Shown: positions 30,655 to 39,580, counted from the first letter of the stretch. The stretch is DNA of 64,000 nucleotides from Chloroflexota bacterium (GCA_029262735.1 JAJCYY010000017.1:22669-86668), one strand, 5' to 3'. The notes: generated from the sequence alone by a model not told the origin. Made by a program: numbers and translations.

Positions 30655-31496
30655 GCTGGTCTGGTGAGCACCTCGACCCACGTTGGTCGCAATCCGGCTG
30701 CGATTGCCGTCCGCATGGACGGGATGTTGGCATTTGATGTGCCGTAGTAGGGCAGCGCACCGGCGTCGAATACCGCTCGGGCAGCCGTGGCGGTGATAGC
30801 CGGGGCAAGTCCGTTCCCGCGGTGGCGCGGCAACACGTCTATGCCTATCTGGTACATAAATTCCGAGTCTTTCGAAGCGCCTGCTATGCCGACGATCGCA
30901 CCCTGAAGCTCTGCTACCGCGGCGAGAACCATTGGCCGACCAGAGACTCCCGGTCCACGGAACACGGCGTTCGGATACTGTGTGCGGTCAATCATAGTCG
31001 GATTTGCAGACAACTCAGTTTCCAGGTCAGTCACTCTCACGGTGTACTCCGGCGAGTACGGTGGCTCAATGAGATTGGCGCGGGGCGAAGTAAACCGCGG
31101 ATAAGGCCCGTAGACGGTCAGATCTTTCTGCGCTCCGTGGTGCACCAATTCCACAAGCATCTGGTCACGAAACAGTTCATCTCGGCTGCTTGCCGTGAAG
31201 GTCTGTCGAGCCCAATCCAGATCCTCGGCGTCAACCGATATCACGGCACCCTCTCCAAGTGTCACAGCAGAAATGCGGCCCGGATGAGGATTGAATGCAC
31301 GGTGCTCTTGCCATGATCTGCGTTCCGGCACTCGTGCCACCACATGTATGCCGCCGTCTGACAGTTGCTCGACTTCGCAGCCGGTTTCGGCCGTCAGCAT
31401 CGAGATGACGGTCTGCCTGACTTCTGCAGCGTACATGGCCCGGTCCTTGTCGTTCGCTGGTGATGCAGTGGTCAATCGGTTGAACGTTGTGAGCAT
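30651..31496 (-). CDS. GNAT-family acetyltransferase-like protein
   Basis: A 281-residue protein. The C-terminal part (about 195-281) has the acetyl-CoA site pattern IGIDVLPRHRGNGLAPAIT, followed by PYYGTSNANIPSMRTAIAAGL, the usual GNAT end. The N-terminal 190 residues look like a separate half-domain, possibly a degenerate GNAT fold. ATG 31496 is the start. It is coupled to the antiporter gene by ATGA. The substrate is unknown. Confidence 0.78.
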   Translation of the reverse strand: MLTTFNRLTTASPANDKDRAMYAAEVRQTVISMLTAETGCEVEQLSDGGIHVVARVPERRSWQEHRAFNPHPGRISAVTLGEGAVISVDAEDLDWARQTFTASSRDELFRDQMLVELVHHGAQKDLTVYGPYPRFTSPRANLIEPPYSPEYTVRVTDLETELSANPTMIDRTQYPNAVFRGPGVSGRPMVLAAVAELQGAIVGIAGASKDSEFMYQIGIDVLPRHRGNGLAPAITATAARAVFDAGALPYYGTSNANIPSMRTAIAAGLRPTWVEVLTRPA

Positions 31497-31755
31497 ATGC
31501 CAGTTGAAGGAGTCCGGGCTCGTCCTGGGATGGACATCTGAACTTCGATGTAGTTGACGGACCGTTCACCAACCTCACATACGTTGAACCGCCGGCGCGA
31601 ATAGAGAAGGCGACCTATTCGGCCTGATGTTCGATCAGTAGCAGGTGCTAGTGGCCCGACAGATTTTCACTCAGGTGTAAAGGCTATGTCTGCATGGCTG
31701 GGGAAACAGATGATTGCCTGACGGTTTTCTCTAAATCAGACAGGTGGCCCTCAAC

Positions 31756-32520
31756 ATGACGACAACAGAGTGGGTCAGATCGAACATCGGCTCGTCGCCG
31801 AATCCTGCTCCACCTGCCCGTGTATCGCACGCGGCTGACCCGCGGACCAGTTTCTTCACGGGTTACCTGCGGCACGATATGAGGGCGTTACATGCGTACT
31901 GTGGCGATGGACAGGCAACTTTTCGGCTTGCAGCTTCTGTGCCGATGGGTGAGGTGACGGGCGTAGACCCTGACACCGGGAATCTTCGCAAAGCGAAGGC
32001 ACGCAACGTTGTTGCTGATGCGGGAGATGTCTCTTTTGAGCGGTGCTCGTTGGCCGACCTGCCGTTCGGGCCGGATCAGTTCGATGCGGTACTCCTGGAT
32101 GGACCTTTTGCAACTGAGCGATCGCCGGAGAGGGCGTTGGCAGAGGTGCTGAGGGTCCTGGTGCCGGGAGGAGTGTTGGGAGCACGTCATACGGTGGCGT
32201 CGAGCCGGGTATTGACCGCAGATTCGCCGTTGATCGCTCGCGTTTTGAAGAAACAGGAGACTGTTTTACGCGACCTGGGAGGCGATCCAGATGCGGGCTT
32301 GAAGCAGCCGGGCCTTTTGCGAGAGGCCGGTTTTGTGAACCTTCGAGTGACCGCTTCCGCCGAGCAGGCAACCGGAGACGACCTGCTTGCCGGGCTTTCA
32401 CATGGTGGATTCGTGCCGGGTCTGGAGCGTGAAGAGAGCGAAGGTGAAGAGGTCGAGGAGCCGTTGGTCTACTCATTTATCACCGCGGTTGAGACCGTGT
32501 GCTGGAAACCTGTCCGGTGA
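31756..32520 (+). CDS. Class I SAM-dependent methyltransferase-like protein
   Basis: A 254-residue Rossmann methyltransferase. LHAYCGDGQATFRLA replaces the usual GxGxG glycine loop, and the ribose-binding acid is in GEVTGVDPD. LADLPFGPDQFDAVLLDG and LRVLVPGGVLGARHTV follow the family order. The loop CGDGQ is slightly degenerate but compatible with SAM binding. The ATG at 31756 is preferred to GTG 31744 because AGGTGG sits 8 nt before it. Its stop overlaps the SDR start (GTGA). Confidence 0.78.
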   Translation: MTTTEWVRSNIGSSPNPAPPARVSHAADPRTSFFTGYLRHDMRALHAYCGDGQATFRLAASVPMGEVTGVDPDTGNLRKAKARNVVADAGDVSFERCSLADLPFGPDQFDAVLLDGPFATERSPERALAEVLRVLVPGGVLGARHTVASSRVLTADSPLIARVLKKQETVLRDLGGDPDAGLKQPGLLREAGFVNLRVTASAEQATGDDLLAGLSHGGFVPGLEREESEGEEVEEPLVYSFITAVETVCWKPVR

Positions 32521-33287
32521 ATATCTCTCTCGAGGGCAGAGTTGCCCTGATCACAGGAGGCGGCAGCGGAATAGGCGCTGCGACTGCCCGCCTCATTTCA
32601 CAGAGCGGTGGAGCTGTTGCACTGGCAGGGATCCCGGAAACAGAGGTCGTCGCGGTTGCCGAGGAGATCAATTCTGCTGGCGGCAGAGCAATTGCGGTTA
32701 TTACGGATGTATCGGATTCCGGTCAGGTCAAAGAGTCCGTCAGGACAACGGTCGAGGAGTTTGGACGGCTCGATATCCTGGTGGCGAGCGCAGGAATCCA
32801 GATGCATCGTGAGGACCTGGAGCTACATCAACTTTCCGAAGATACCTGGGACCGAACGCACGATGTGAACTACCGGGGCGTGATGCTGACCTGCAAGCAT
32901 GCTCTTGCGCAGATGGTGGAGCAGGGCAGCGGCGGGAGCATCGTGATCATCTCTTCGATCACGGCACTGACCGGCACGTCCGCCAACGTGTCTTACCTAT
33001 CTGGCAAGACCGGACTCCTGGGCCTGAACAGGTATATCGCCGTGCACTACGCGAAGTACGGAATCAGGTGCAACGCGGTACTGCCGGGTGCCCTCGAGCG
33101 GACTCCCAATCACGACCTCCACCTCGATGCGGCCGGGCGCGAAGAAAAGCTGCGTGCAAGGGTGCCGCTTGGGCGGCCTGGTACGCCTGAGGAGATTGCT
33201 CCCATGGTGACGTTCCTGTGCTCAGATGCAGCGAGCTACGCGACCGGTGGACAGTTCGTTATAGACGGTGGAAATACGATTATCTGA
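32517..33287 (+). CDS. Short-chain dehydrogenase/reductase
   Basis: A 256-residue classical SDR. The NAD(P)-binding motif is ALITGGGSGIGAATA. NVNYRG-like DVNYRGVML, the serine in VIISSIT and the Y-x-x-x-K in SYLSGKTG are all present, and the protein ends FVIDGGNTI. An alcohol, sugar or steroid-like substrate is possible but unknown. The start is taken as GTG 32517, whose TG is shared with the upstream TGA. An in-frame GTG at 32499 would add six residues. Confidence 0.9.
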   Translation: MNISLEGRVALITGGGSGIGAATARLISQSGGAVALAGIPETEVVAVAEEINSAGGRAIAVITDVSDSGQVKESVRTTVEEFGRLDILVASAGIQMHREDLELHQLSEDTWDRTHDVNYRGVMLTCKHALAQMVEQGSGGSIVIISSITALTGTSANVSYLSGKTGLLGLNRYIAVHYAKYGIRCNAVLPGALERTPNHDLHLDAAGREEKLRARVPLGRPGTPEEIAPMVTFLCSDAASYATGGQFVIDGGNTII

Positions 33288-33300
33288 GCACCAGAACGGT

Positions 33301-33348
33301 ACGTACATACAGCACATATACCTGTATATACATACATATATATCTTTA
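33301..33348. repeat. TA/TACA-rich low-complexity tract
   Basis: A 48-bp run built from TACA, GTATATAC and TATATATA units, between the convergent SDR and Gfo/Idh genes. It differs strongly from the surrounding G+C-rich sequence. It contains the perfect palindrome GTATATAC but no clear stem with a T-run. Smaller TATATA patches recur nearby (around 34125-34160, 35396-35460, 36757 and 37093). Confidence 0.6.
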
Positions 33349-33369
33349 GCGTGAAGTAACCTGCTTGAA

Positions 33370-34626
33370 CTAGGAATTGCGATTGAATCGTGGAACGTCT
33401 ATTGGAGCGCCGTTCTGCCGGACACTCTGTATAGATAGAGGCGTGATGCAGCTCCAGGTCACAGCGTCGTACACATCTATGGGCGGCCTTTCGCCTGTTG
33501 TGACGGCCTGGGCGAAGTCTTTTAGGACGAAATAGTCGCCGCCTCCATGACCGGATCTCAGCGCGGCCTCTCCGTGCCTTGCCCAGAGAGGATGCTCGTA
33601 CTGCTCTGCCAGCTCCCAGAGCACCTGCCACTGTGGATGGCCCATCGACTCGTGACCTTCCGGCCGCGCCATACCGGCATAGTTGAAGTTGGCAGGACTC
33701 ACACCAGGGGAGACACCTTCAAGCCAAATAAGCGGCTCTTCTTCATCGTGGCGTCGTGAGACAAACGCCCCTGACGTTCCCTGCAGGCCAAAGTGGACCA
33801 TGTTGTGAGGCCGCGGGCTTGCGCTGTCGAAACGCAACGAGATCACCCTGCCTTGCTCTGTCTGAATGAGAGTAGAGGCTGAATCAGCTGAATTCGCCCA
33901 GGCATCGGGCATGCCGTTGGGGTGACCCTCAGGCAGAACGCTCTGCGCCCACTCCTGCCGGGTCGCCGACCTGGTGACGAACGTCGTCGTGCGCAGCAGC
34001 CGGTCGGTGCGGTTGATGCCGAGCCACTGGGCGACGGGGCCGAGCGAATGGGTGGGATAGCCATTGCCGCGCGAGCTCTGAGTGCTCCCCGAACGCATAT
34101 TGCCGCGCCAGGTCAGGGACCCGTCTGTATGTATATTAAGATCCCGACAGTCGTGTATGTATGCGCCCTCGGCGAACGTGATCTCGCCGAATGCGCCCTG
34201 CTCGGCCATATTGCGGACGAACATGGTTTCGCGCTTGTAGCAGTAGTTTTCGGCCAGCATGTATGCACGGCCTGTGCGCTCAACCGCTTCGACGAGTTGC
34301 CAGCACTCTTCCAGCGTCACGGCTGCGATCACCTCCGAGAGCACATGCTTGCCTGCATGGAGAGCCTGAACCGCCTGTTGGGCGTGTAGAGTCATTGGCG
34401 TTGCGATGAACACGGCGTCAATGTTCGGGTCGTCGATCAAGCGTTCAAAGCTGTCGAACACCCTGATCGCAGGGTTGGTTTCGACCCACCTGGCTCTGAC
34501 CTGCTGCGATGTGTCGCAGATCGCCACGAGGTCGATTTCGTTCTCTAGCGAATCAAGAGCGCTGGCGAAGGCCGCGCCGCGGTGACCGCCGGCTATTGCG
34601 AGGCGTAATGGCGATCGATGAGGCAT
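33370..34626 (-). CDS. Gfo/Idh/MocA-family oxidoreductase
   Basis: A 418-residue NAD(P)-dependent sugar oxidoreductase. The N-terminal Rossmann domain starts LRLAIAGGHRGAAFASAL and includes AVFIATPMTLHAQQAVQAL. In the usual GKHVLCEKP motif the protein reads GKHVLSEVIAA, so the conserved lysine is absent. The later part AEGAYIHDCRDL and HSLGPVAQWLGI resembles the GH109-like branch. The ATG at 34626 is chosen because GGAG lies exactly 6 nt upstream; the ATG at 34638 overlaps that SD. The lost lysine suggests altered chemistry. Confidence 0.87.
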   Translation of the reverse strand: MPHRSPLRLAIAGGHRGAAFASALDSLENEIDLVAICDTSQQVRARWVETNPAIRVFDSFERLIDDPNIDAVFIATPMTLHAQQAVQALHAGKHVLSEVIAAVTLEECWQLVEAVERTGRAYMLAENYCYKRETMFVRNMAEQGAFGEITFAEGAYIHDCRDLNIHTDGSLTWRGNMRSGSTQSSRGNGYPTHSLGPVAQWLGINRTDRLLRTTTFVTRSATRQEWAQSVLPEGHPNGMPDAWANSADSASTLIQTEQGRVISLRFDSASPRPHNMVHFGLQGTSGAFVSRRHDEEEPLIWLEGVSPGVSPANFNYAGMARPEGHESMGHPQWQVLWELAEQYEHPLWARHGEAALRSGHGGGDYFVLKDFAQAVTTGERPPIDVYDAVTWSCITPLSIQSVRQNGAPIDVPRFNRNS

Positions 34627-34751
34627 CAGGAACTCCATTGACAGTTTGAGGGTGTGAACTGAGGTTCAGATCACGTTCAGAGTCAACGGAGTGTAGAGGT
34701 TGGCGCCGTCACGGGCGAACGGGCGTGACTTAAGACCGACTTATAAAGCGC

Positions 34752-35033
34752 CTAATCGAGGTTACAGTCTTCGAACCGATCCTCGTCGTAGAGGTTCGAT
34801 GTGATGTACTTAAGTTGCTGGATATCGTCCTGGACCGCATTGATCGCCGGATTGCTCAACGAGTCACAGAGGTTGTGACTGGACGTGGCGGTTAGACCGG
34901 ACACAGATTGAATCTCTGGCACTCCGTCTAAAGTAGATTCGTTAGAGCCGCCGAACGTGTTGCCCAGCGCGCCGATCATGAAGGGCAGTGCGATCAACTG
35001 GCCAAGGAGATATAGCTTGAGCAGCAGCTTCAT
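34752..35033 (-). CDS. Small exported protein of unknown function
   Basis: A 93-residue protein. It begins MKLLLKLYLLGQLIALPF, a signal peptide or membrane anchor, then a Ser/Asn-rich mature part with two cysteines (NLCDSL and FEDCNL) that could form one disulphide. No family is recognised. RBS evidence is weak. It stands alone between Gfo/Idh and a possible 27-codon peptide gene on the same strand. Amino-acid use looks protein-like rather than a shadow. Confidence 0.6.
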   Translation of the reverse strand: MKLLLKLYLLGQLIALPFMIGALGNTFGGSNESTLDGVPEIQSVSGLTATSSHNLCDSLSNPAINAVQDDIQQLKYITSNLYDEDRFEDCNLD

Positions 35034-35182
35034 ACACTCAGCGTCACATGGGTGTGGGCGGCTGAGTTGCCGAACCGGTGTGGATTACGAGTGTCGCGTG
35101 ATTGGAAGCGGCGTTTGCCGTAGATACATCGGCGGCATCGCAGGGCAGGTTGAGGCCTTGCCGAGTTCGTCGATCTCCAGAA

Positions 35183-35266
35183 TTAGCTGGTGCTCGCAAC
35201 TACGGCGAGGACGGTCATTCCGGCCATCACTACCGGTGAAATAATGCGAGATCTGAGTACGTTCAC
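35183..35266 (-). CDS. Possible 27-residue membrane peptide
   Basis: From GTG 35266 a 27-codon frame runs to TAA at 35183. It encodes a basic start (NVLRSR) followed by a hydrophobic stretch IISPVVMAGMTVLAVVAS. GGGAG is about 8 nt upstream. It is shaped like a signal peptide or single transmembrane peptide, either a short hydrophobic peptide gene or the remnant of a secreted-protein gene broken by the stop. Another frame continues past it (69 codons from 35294) but lacks protein character. Confidence 0.35.
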   Translation of the reverse strand: MNVLRSRIISPVVMAGMTVLAVVASTS

Positions 35267-35445
35267 TGCGGGTTCTCCCTGGCCATGATGCCAAACCGAC
35301 CTGGCCCCTTACATGAACGATTATTGCGTGCCGAGCGTTATCGGATCGTTACCTGAGGCTCGGAAATTTCCAGGGCTCGGACGCCGCCGCAACCGCGCAT
35401 GTGTATGAGCGCGGACATATGTATGTACCGAGTGAAAACAAGATC
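35267..35445. other. Non-coding A+T-rich stretch between small peptide and nudC terminator
   Basis: No gene is seen here. The stretch contains TATA/TGTATG patches and the tail end of the nudC transcript. The promoter of the small peptide frame would be expected here, but no convincing -35/-10 pair was found. Confidence 0.45.
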
Positions 35446-35486
35446 AAAAAGCGATATATATCGGCATAGATGTCCCGGTATATCGC
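35446..35486 (-). terminator. Intrinsic terminator after nudC
   Basis: On the minus strand GCGATATA (35479-35486) pairs with TATATCGC (35451-35458) around a 20-nt loop, and the stem is followed at once by TTTTTGATC. The stem is A+T-rich except at its base. It begins 5 nt after the nudC stop codon. Confidence 0.65.
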
Positions 35487-35490
35487 CCTG

Positions 35491-36420
35491 TTAGCCGGTG
35501 CCTGCTTCGCCCTCTGCCCACGCCTTGATGATGTGATGAGCGATCGCGATAGGACCGGGAACCTTAAGGTCTGGATTCTCTTCCCGCAGCGCGCTGAGAA
35601 CCTCTTCGCGAGTGAACCAGCGGACATCCGACATCTCTTCTTCGTCCCGGTTGATCTCGGTCGTTAGCGCCTTTGCGTGGCAGCCCATCATCAGTGAGGA
35701 CGGGAAGGGCCAGGGTTGGGACGAGTGGTACTTCACCTCGCCGACCTCAATGCCCGCCTCCTCTCGAACCTCGCGGCGCACAGCCTCTTCAATCGCCTCA
35801 CCTTGGTCAACGAAACCTGCCAGCGCCGAGTACATGCCTGAGCGGGAGAGCCTGCCCCGGCTCTGTCCAAGGATGCAGCGATCTCCGTCATGAACGACCA
35901 TGATTACCACCGGATCGGTGCGCGGAAAGTGTTCCGAGCCGCACTCGCCGCACTTTCGGACATGGCCTCCCTTGCCAGGCACTGTCCGGTGACCGCAGAC
36001 GCTGCAGAACCGGTGCCGAGCGTGCCAGTCCAGCTGTGCGCGGCTCTGCGCCAGGATCCCGGTCTCTGGCCCCGGCAACTCCATCGCCGCAGACCGCACC
36101 TCCACGAACCGCCATGTGTCCGGCAGGTTCAGCTCATGAACCGGGTCGTGGACTTCGGATATATCGAGTGCGAAATGAGCCTTGTTATCCATGAATCCGA
36201 GGAACACGGGCTTGACGTCGATATCCAGCCGCTCGACGTCTGCGGGACTGATCCACCCGAGCGTGGGGTGCGGGTTGGTCTGGACCAGGACATTTAGTTG
36301 CCACATGGGCAGGACAAGTGTTTCGGGATCGACGAACAGGGCATCGAGATGTGCTTCGTCTCGGCGCTGCACGTCGCCGCGGTCGAGCGGATTACCGGCA
36401 AAGATGTGAGGTTGTTTCAT
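35491..36420 (-). CDS. nudC: NAD(+) diphosphatase / RNA-decapping Nudix enzyme
   Basis: A 309-residue NudC. The four-cysteine zinc site is C139, C142, C157 and C160 (FCSVCG, KCGEC). The Nudix box starts at G202: GFVDQGEAIEEAVRREVREE. The NADH-specific SQPWPFPSS array at 233-241 downstream of the box is intact. It hydrolyses NADH to NMNH and AMP and removes NAD caps from RNA 5' ends. The N-terminal non-catalytic domain is normal. A terminator follows directly. Confidence 0.95.
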   Translation of the reverse strand: MKQPHIFAGNPLDRGDVQRRDEAHLDALFVDPETLVLPMWQLNVLVQTNPHPTLGWISPADVERLDIDVKPVFLGFMDNKAHFALDISEVHDPVHELNLPDTWRFVEVRSAAMELPGPETGILAQSRAQLDWHARHRFCSVCGHRTVPGKGGHVRKCGECGSEHFPRTDPVVIMVVHDGDRCILGQSRGRLSRSGMYSALAGFVDQGEAIEEAVRREVREEAGIEVGEVKYHSSQPWPFPSSLMMGCHAKALTTEINRDEEEMSDVRWFTREEVLSALREENPDLKVPGPIAIAHHIIKAWAEGEAGTG

Positions 36421-36556
36421 GGGTTGGTGGGGTTATTTTGTTCGAGGTGAACGACTGGCGGCGAGGCCGGTCTTTCTCGTGTTCCCGGACCGGGATCCAG
36501 CGGTACATGGTGAGATATGTTCATATTGGATGAGATTGATTGGCCCGCATGAGTGG

Positions 36557-37306
36557 TCAGGTCATCTGCAACCACTCCTCGGTCACAACCCCGTTTTGCA
36601 GCTTTGCAAACCCGAATCCGGAAACCGCAGCACTCTCTCCAGCGCTGTCCTCGCCCGCAGTCCATCGGTATGCCACTCGTTCGCCCCAATCACCGCCTGA
36701 GATGCACTCGTCTACTCGGAAGACGCCTTCGTCCCAGCGAGTTCGGGTCTCGGATACATATATCCCTAGCCTGCGCCTTCCTTCAACCGCGTTCGAGCGC
36801 CCGTTGAGGTGAAGAACGTGGCCGCTTGCGACATGGGTCCGCAGGACATCAGCGTTCCCGTCTCCCCAAACGCTCTGCAGGTAGTCGGTCACGAGCGCAG
36901 CCGCAATGTCCTGTTCGACGGATTGCAGGTTGTATTCGGACCAGACCTCATCAGTCAGCAACCCGTTCTCAATCTTGAATGCGGTGACGGCCGGGAAGTC
37001 CATGCGAACGCCGGTTGGAGGATACTTGAAGAACCCTGATCCGCCGGTATGCGTGCCCTGCATCCGCGTTCTGATAACCATCACATCGCCGTCTATATAT
37101 ATCTCCTCCAGAGGCCGCGAAAGGTCAGGGAAGTTTTTTCGGAGGTCCGTGATGAAATCGCCCCACGGCTGCGAAAGACCGGCTGTATGTCGGGCCTCTG
37201 CGGGGAAGATCTGGCCGACAATATTGACATCACCGGTCGACCATAGCTCGCAGTAGAGTCGAGCCAGCCGGTTGGCGGTGGCTCGTATTTGTTCTGAATC
37301 TGTCAT
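36557..37306 (-). CDS. Two-domain SnoaL/NTF2-like protein (ester-cyclase type)
   Basis: A 249-residue protein with two NTF2-like cone domains. Domain 1 (about 5-128) contains LYCELWSTGDVNIVGQIF and FPDLSRPLEEIYIDGDVM. Domain 2 (about 135-249) has DYLQSVWGDGNADVLRTHV and GWRYxW-like VAYRWTAGED. The FxDxxxxxE pattern of polyketide cyclases/SnoaL is seen in domain 1. The substrate is unknown. AGGA precedes the ATG at 37306. No polyketide genes are nearby, so a hydrolytic or isomerase role on small molecules is more likely. Confidence 0.75.
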   Translation of the reverse strand: MTDSEQIRATANRLARLYCELWSTGDVNIVGQIFPAEARHTAGLSQPWGDFITDLRKNFPDLSRPLEEIYIDGDVMVIRTRMQGTHTGGSGFFKYPPTGVRMDFPAVTAFKIENGLLTDEVWSEYNLQSVEQDIAAALVTDYLQSVWGDGNADVLRTHVASGHVLHLNGRSNAVEGRRRLGIYVSETRTRWDEGVFRVDECISGGDWGERVAYRWTAGEDSAGESAAVSGFGFAKLQNGVVTEEWLQMT

Positions 37307-37399
37307 CTGGTGCTGTCCTGATCTAATCCCGCAGTCGAAAGTCTACTCCCGGGCAGACCCCTGCGATCCTCCATCCATATATCTGGATGAAATGCTCGC

Positions 37400-38731
37400 T
37401 CAGACCTGTGCCAGAGCGGTCACCCGGTTAACGCCACCAGGTTTGGTTGGCGCTCCAGGCCCCCCTGCCGCCAATGCCGCCGCAGCGCAGATCGGCGGCA
37501 GGATCATGTAGACAACGAGACCGAATGTGTAGGAACCGGAGATGTCGAAGGCCAGTGCCAGCGGCAGCGGTCCGAGAGCGGCTGCGGACATGGTGCCGAA
37601 GTTCGTGACACCGCGGATGGTGCCAAGATGCCGTCTGCCGAAATACGTTGGCCAGATCGACTGTAAGACGTTCATCAGGAATCCCATATTGAGACCGAGC
37701 AGAGCGCCGTAGACGTACGCATGCCACGGCTCTGAAACTTGCAGTAGCAGAAGCATGTTCAGCACGAGAAGCACCTGGCTGATCGCGATCAGATATCGTT
37801 CGGGAAACTTCTGTGACAGGTATCCGGCGATGAATTGGCCTGCGACTGCCGTCGGTGCGATGACTCCGAACACTCCGGCTGAAACCGACGTCGACAGACC
37901 TTTGTCTGTCACTATCTGAACCTGGTGGAACATTACGCCCGTCCCTATGAGCGATTGCGCTGTTCCAGCGACCATCAGTAGCCATAGAGCACGTGAGTGT
38001 GCCGCTTCTCCCAAGGTCCAGGCGCGCTCCGTTGCTCCCGCACTTGATGTCCGTCGGGCAGCGGTAGCCACTGTTCCCTGCTTCACGCCATCTGGCAGAA
38101 GGCCAACGGATTCGGGGCTTCGCCTGACAAAGAGCACTACCGGGACGATTAGCAGAGCCCACGCCGTGATGGCGATGGCTATCCAGGCGGTGCGCCAGCC
38201 GTATGCGTCGATCAGCGTCGAGCCATAGATCGGGAACACCCCGCTCGCAGCGGCTCCGCCCAGCGACATGATGGCCAGCGCCATTGCACGCTTGCGAACG
38301 AACCAGACAGAGACCATTGTGGCGGGAATCAGGCTCAACGCGCCCTGGCCCATCGTTCTCATCACGGCGAATCCGATGAAGAGTTGCCAGGCGGTTTCGA
38401 CCCGAGAGAGCCACATTGCTCCTGATCCGATCAGCACGGTCACGACTACCAGCATGATGCGCGGTCCGAAGCGGTCGAGGCTTCGACCTATGATGATCAT
38501 CATCCCGGCGGCGCTGAGCGAACCGAACAGGTAGAGGGTGGAGATGTAGGTCGATGAGATTCCAAGGTCTTCGATGAACGAATCGAGGAAGACCGAGAAA
38601 ATGTAGGTCTGGCCGGGTGCGGAGGTGAAACTCGCAAGCGCGGCAACGGCGAGGATTATCCAACCGTAGTAGAAGGGAGTGCGGGCTATGCGGGGAAGCT
38701 GCTCGGTTTGGATCTCAGGAGTTACGGCCAC
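37400..38731 (-). CDS. MFS transporter, monocarboxylate/oxalate-formate-like
   Basis: A 443-residue, 12-helix major facilitator protein. It opens with a cytoplasmic leader and YYGWIILAVAALASF, the entry typical of the oxalate/formate antiporter and monocarboxylate porter group, then GRSLDRFGPR, a motif-A-like loop. Helix 7 follows a long charged loop at about residues 205-240. It starts at GTG 38731. The substrate may be an organic acid anion. A 411-codon frame in another register of the same strand is a shadow. Confidence 0.85.
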   Translation of the reverse strand: MAVTPEIQTEQLPRIARTPFYYGWIILAVAALASFTSAPGQTYIFSVFLDSFIEDLGISSTYISTLYLFGSLSAAGMMIIIGRSLDRFGPRIMLVVVTVLIGSGAMWLSRVETAWQLFIGFAVMRTMGQGALSLIPATMVSVWFVRKRAMALAIMSLGGAAASGVFPIYGSTLIDAYGWRTAWIAIAITAWALLIVPVVLFVRRSPESVGLLPDGVKQGTVATAARRTSSAGATERAWTLGEAAHSRALWLLMVAGTAQSLIGTGVMFHQVQIVTDKGLSTSVSAGVFGVIAPTAVAGQFIAGYLSQKFPERYLIAISQVLLVLNMLLLLQVSEPWHAYVYGALLGLNMGFLMNVLQSIWPTYFGRRHLGTIRGVTNFGTMSAAALGPLPLALAFDISGSYTFGLVVYMILPPICAAAALAAGGPGAPTKPGGVNRVTALAQV

Positions 38732-38773
38732 ATGCCCGATTGTACTCTGGGCAATTTGTTGAGATTCTAAAAA

Positions 38774-39547
38774 CTATCGGCGGACAGGCTTTCGCCCGAC
38801 GGCGGCGTAAACGACATGCGGGGCAGAGATCCGATCGGACCTCGAGAATCTGTCCAGTGCCTCTTCGAGTTCCTGGTCGAAAATCGTGACCTCTTCCGGT
38901 GTCAGCGAAGCACCGATACCTGCGCTGGCCCTGATTCGCCCACGCCAGGCCTCTTTCGTGTACAGCGCATCGGCCTGCACGTGGTCGGACCGGACGCCTT
39001 CAAAGCCGCCGTTTTCCAGGTCCGAGACGAATTCAGGGTGGAGACCGTTTCCGCCCCCCATGTTCCAGCTGGGGTTATGCTTTTCGATGAGCTTTTCGGA
39101 CAGCTCGACTACGTTGCCCGGCCCGGTAATCCAGTCATAGGAACAGATCACCAGCGCCCCACCTTGCTTGAGGATCCGGCGAGCTTCGGCGAGTGCGGCG
39201 GGCCGGTCAAACCACCACCAGCTTTGCCCTGAGGCGACTATGTCAAAGCTGTCCGATTCGAGATCTGTTTTCTCAGCCGTCGCATTTACGTAGTGCGTCG
39301 AGACTCCCCACTCCATGTCCAGCCGCTTTGCCTCGGAGGTGAGGTTGTCTGAAGGATCGATGCCGGTGACGGACGCACCTCGTCTCGCCATTCCTCGTGC
39401 AAGCGTGCCTGTGCCGGTTCCGAGATCGACTGCGCTCGCGCCATCGAACTTCACACCGAGCGTTGCCAGCATCGTGAACAGTTGGTCAGGGAATCCCTGG
39501 CGGTGGCGTGAGTAGTCAGAAGCGGTTTCGCCGAAATCGGGATTCAT
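38774..39547 (-). CDS. Class I SAM-dependent methyltransferase
   Basis: A 257-residue methyltransferase of the UbiE/small-molecule type. The glycine loop AVDLGTGTGTLARGMA, acidic VTGIDPSD, and DIVASGQSWWWFDRPAAL with ILKQGGALVICSYDW are in order. It begins MNPDFGETASDYSRHR, as in many cytosolic methyltransferases. The ATG at 39547 has a weak RBS. It sits between an MFS gene and a formylglycine-generating enzyme on the same strand. The substrate is not known. Confidence 0.87.
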   Translation of the reverse strand: MNPDFGETASDYSRHRQGFPDQLFTMLATLGVKFDGASAVDLGTGTGTLARGMARRGASVTGIDPSDNLTSEAKRLDMEWGVSTHYVNATAEKTDLESDSFDIVASGQSWWWFDRPAALAEARRILKQGGALVICSYDWITGPGNVVELSEKLIEKHNPSWNMGGGNGLHPEFVSDLENGGFEGVRSDHVQADALYTKEAWRGRIRASAGIGASLTPEEVTIFDQELEEALDRFSRSDRISAPHVVYAAVGRKPVRR

Positions 39548-39580
39548 TCTTACGCTGATCTGATCGCCGACAACTTTAAG

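Noticed and set aside
31231..31578. 115-codon frame on the minus strand upstream of the GNAT gene
   Set aside because: It overlaps the GNAT gene in another frame and has no recognisable features.
33301..33348. TA-rich tract as a bidirectional terminator
   Set aside because: It has the small palindrome GTATATAC but no stem of useful length followed by a T-run on either strand.
37428..38663. 411-codon frame in another register of the MFS gene at 37400-38731
   Set aside because: It is Arg/His-rich and lacks hydrophobic helices. The true frame gives a full 12-helix MFS protein.
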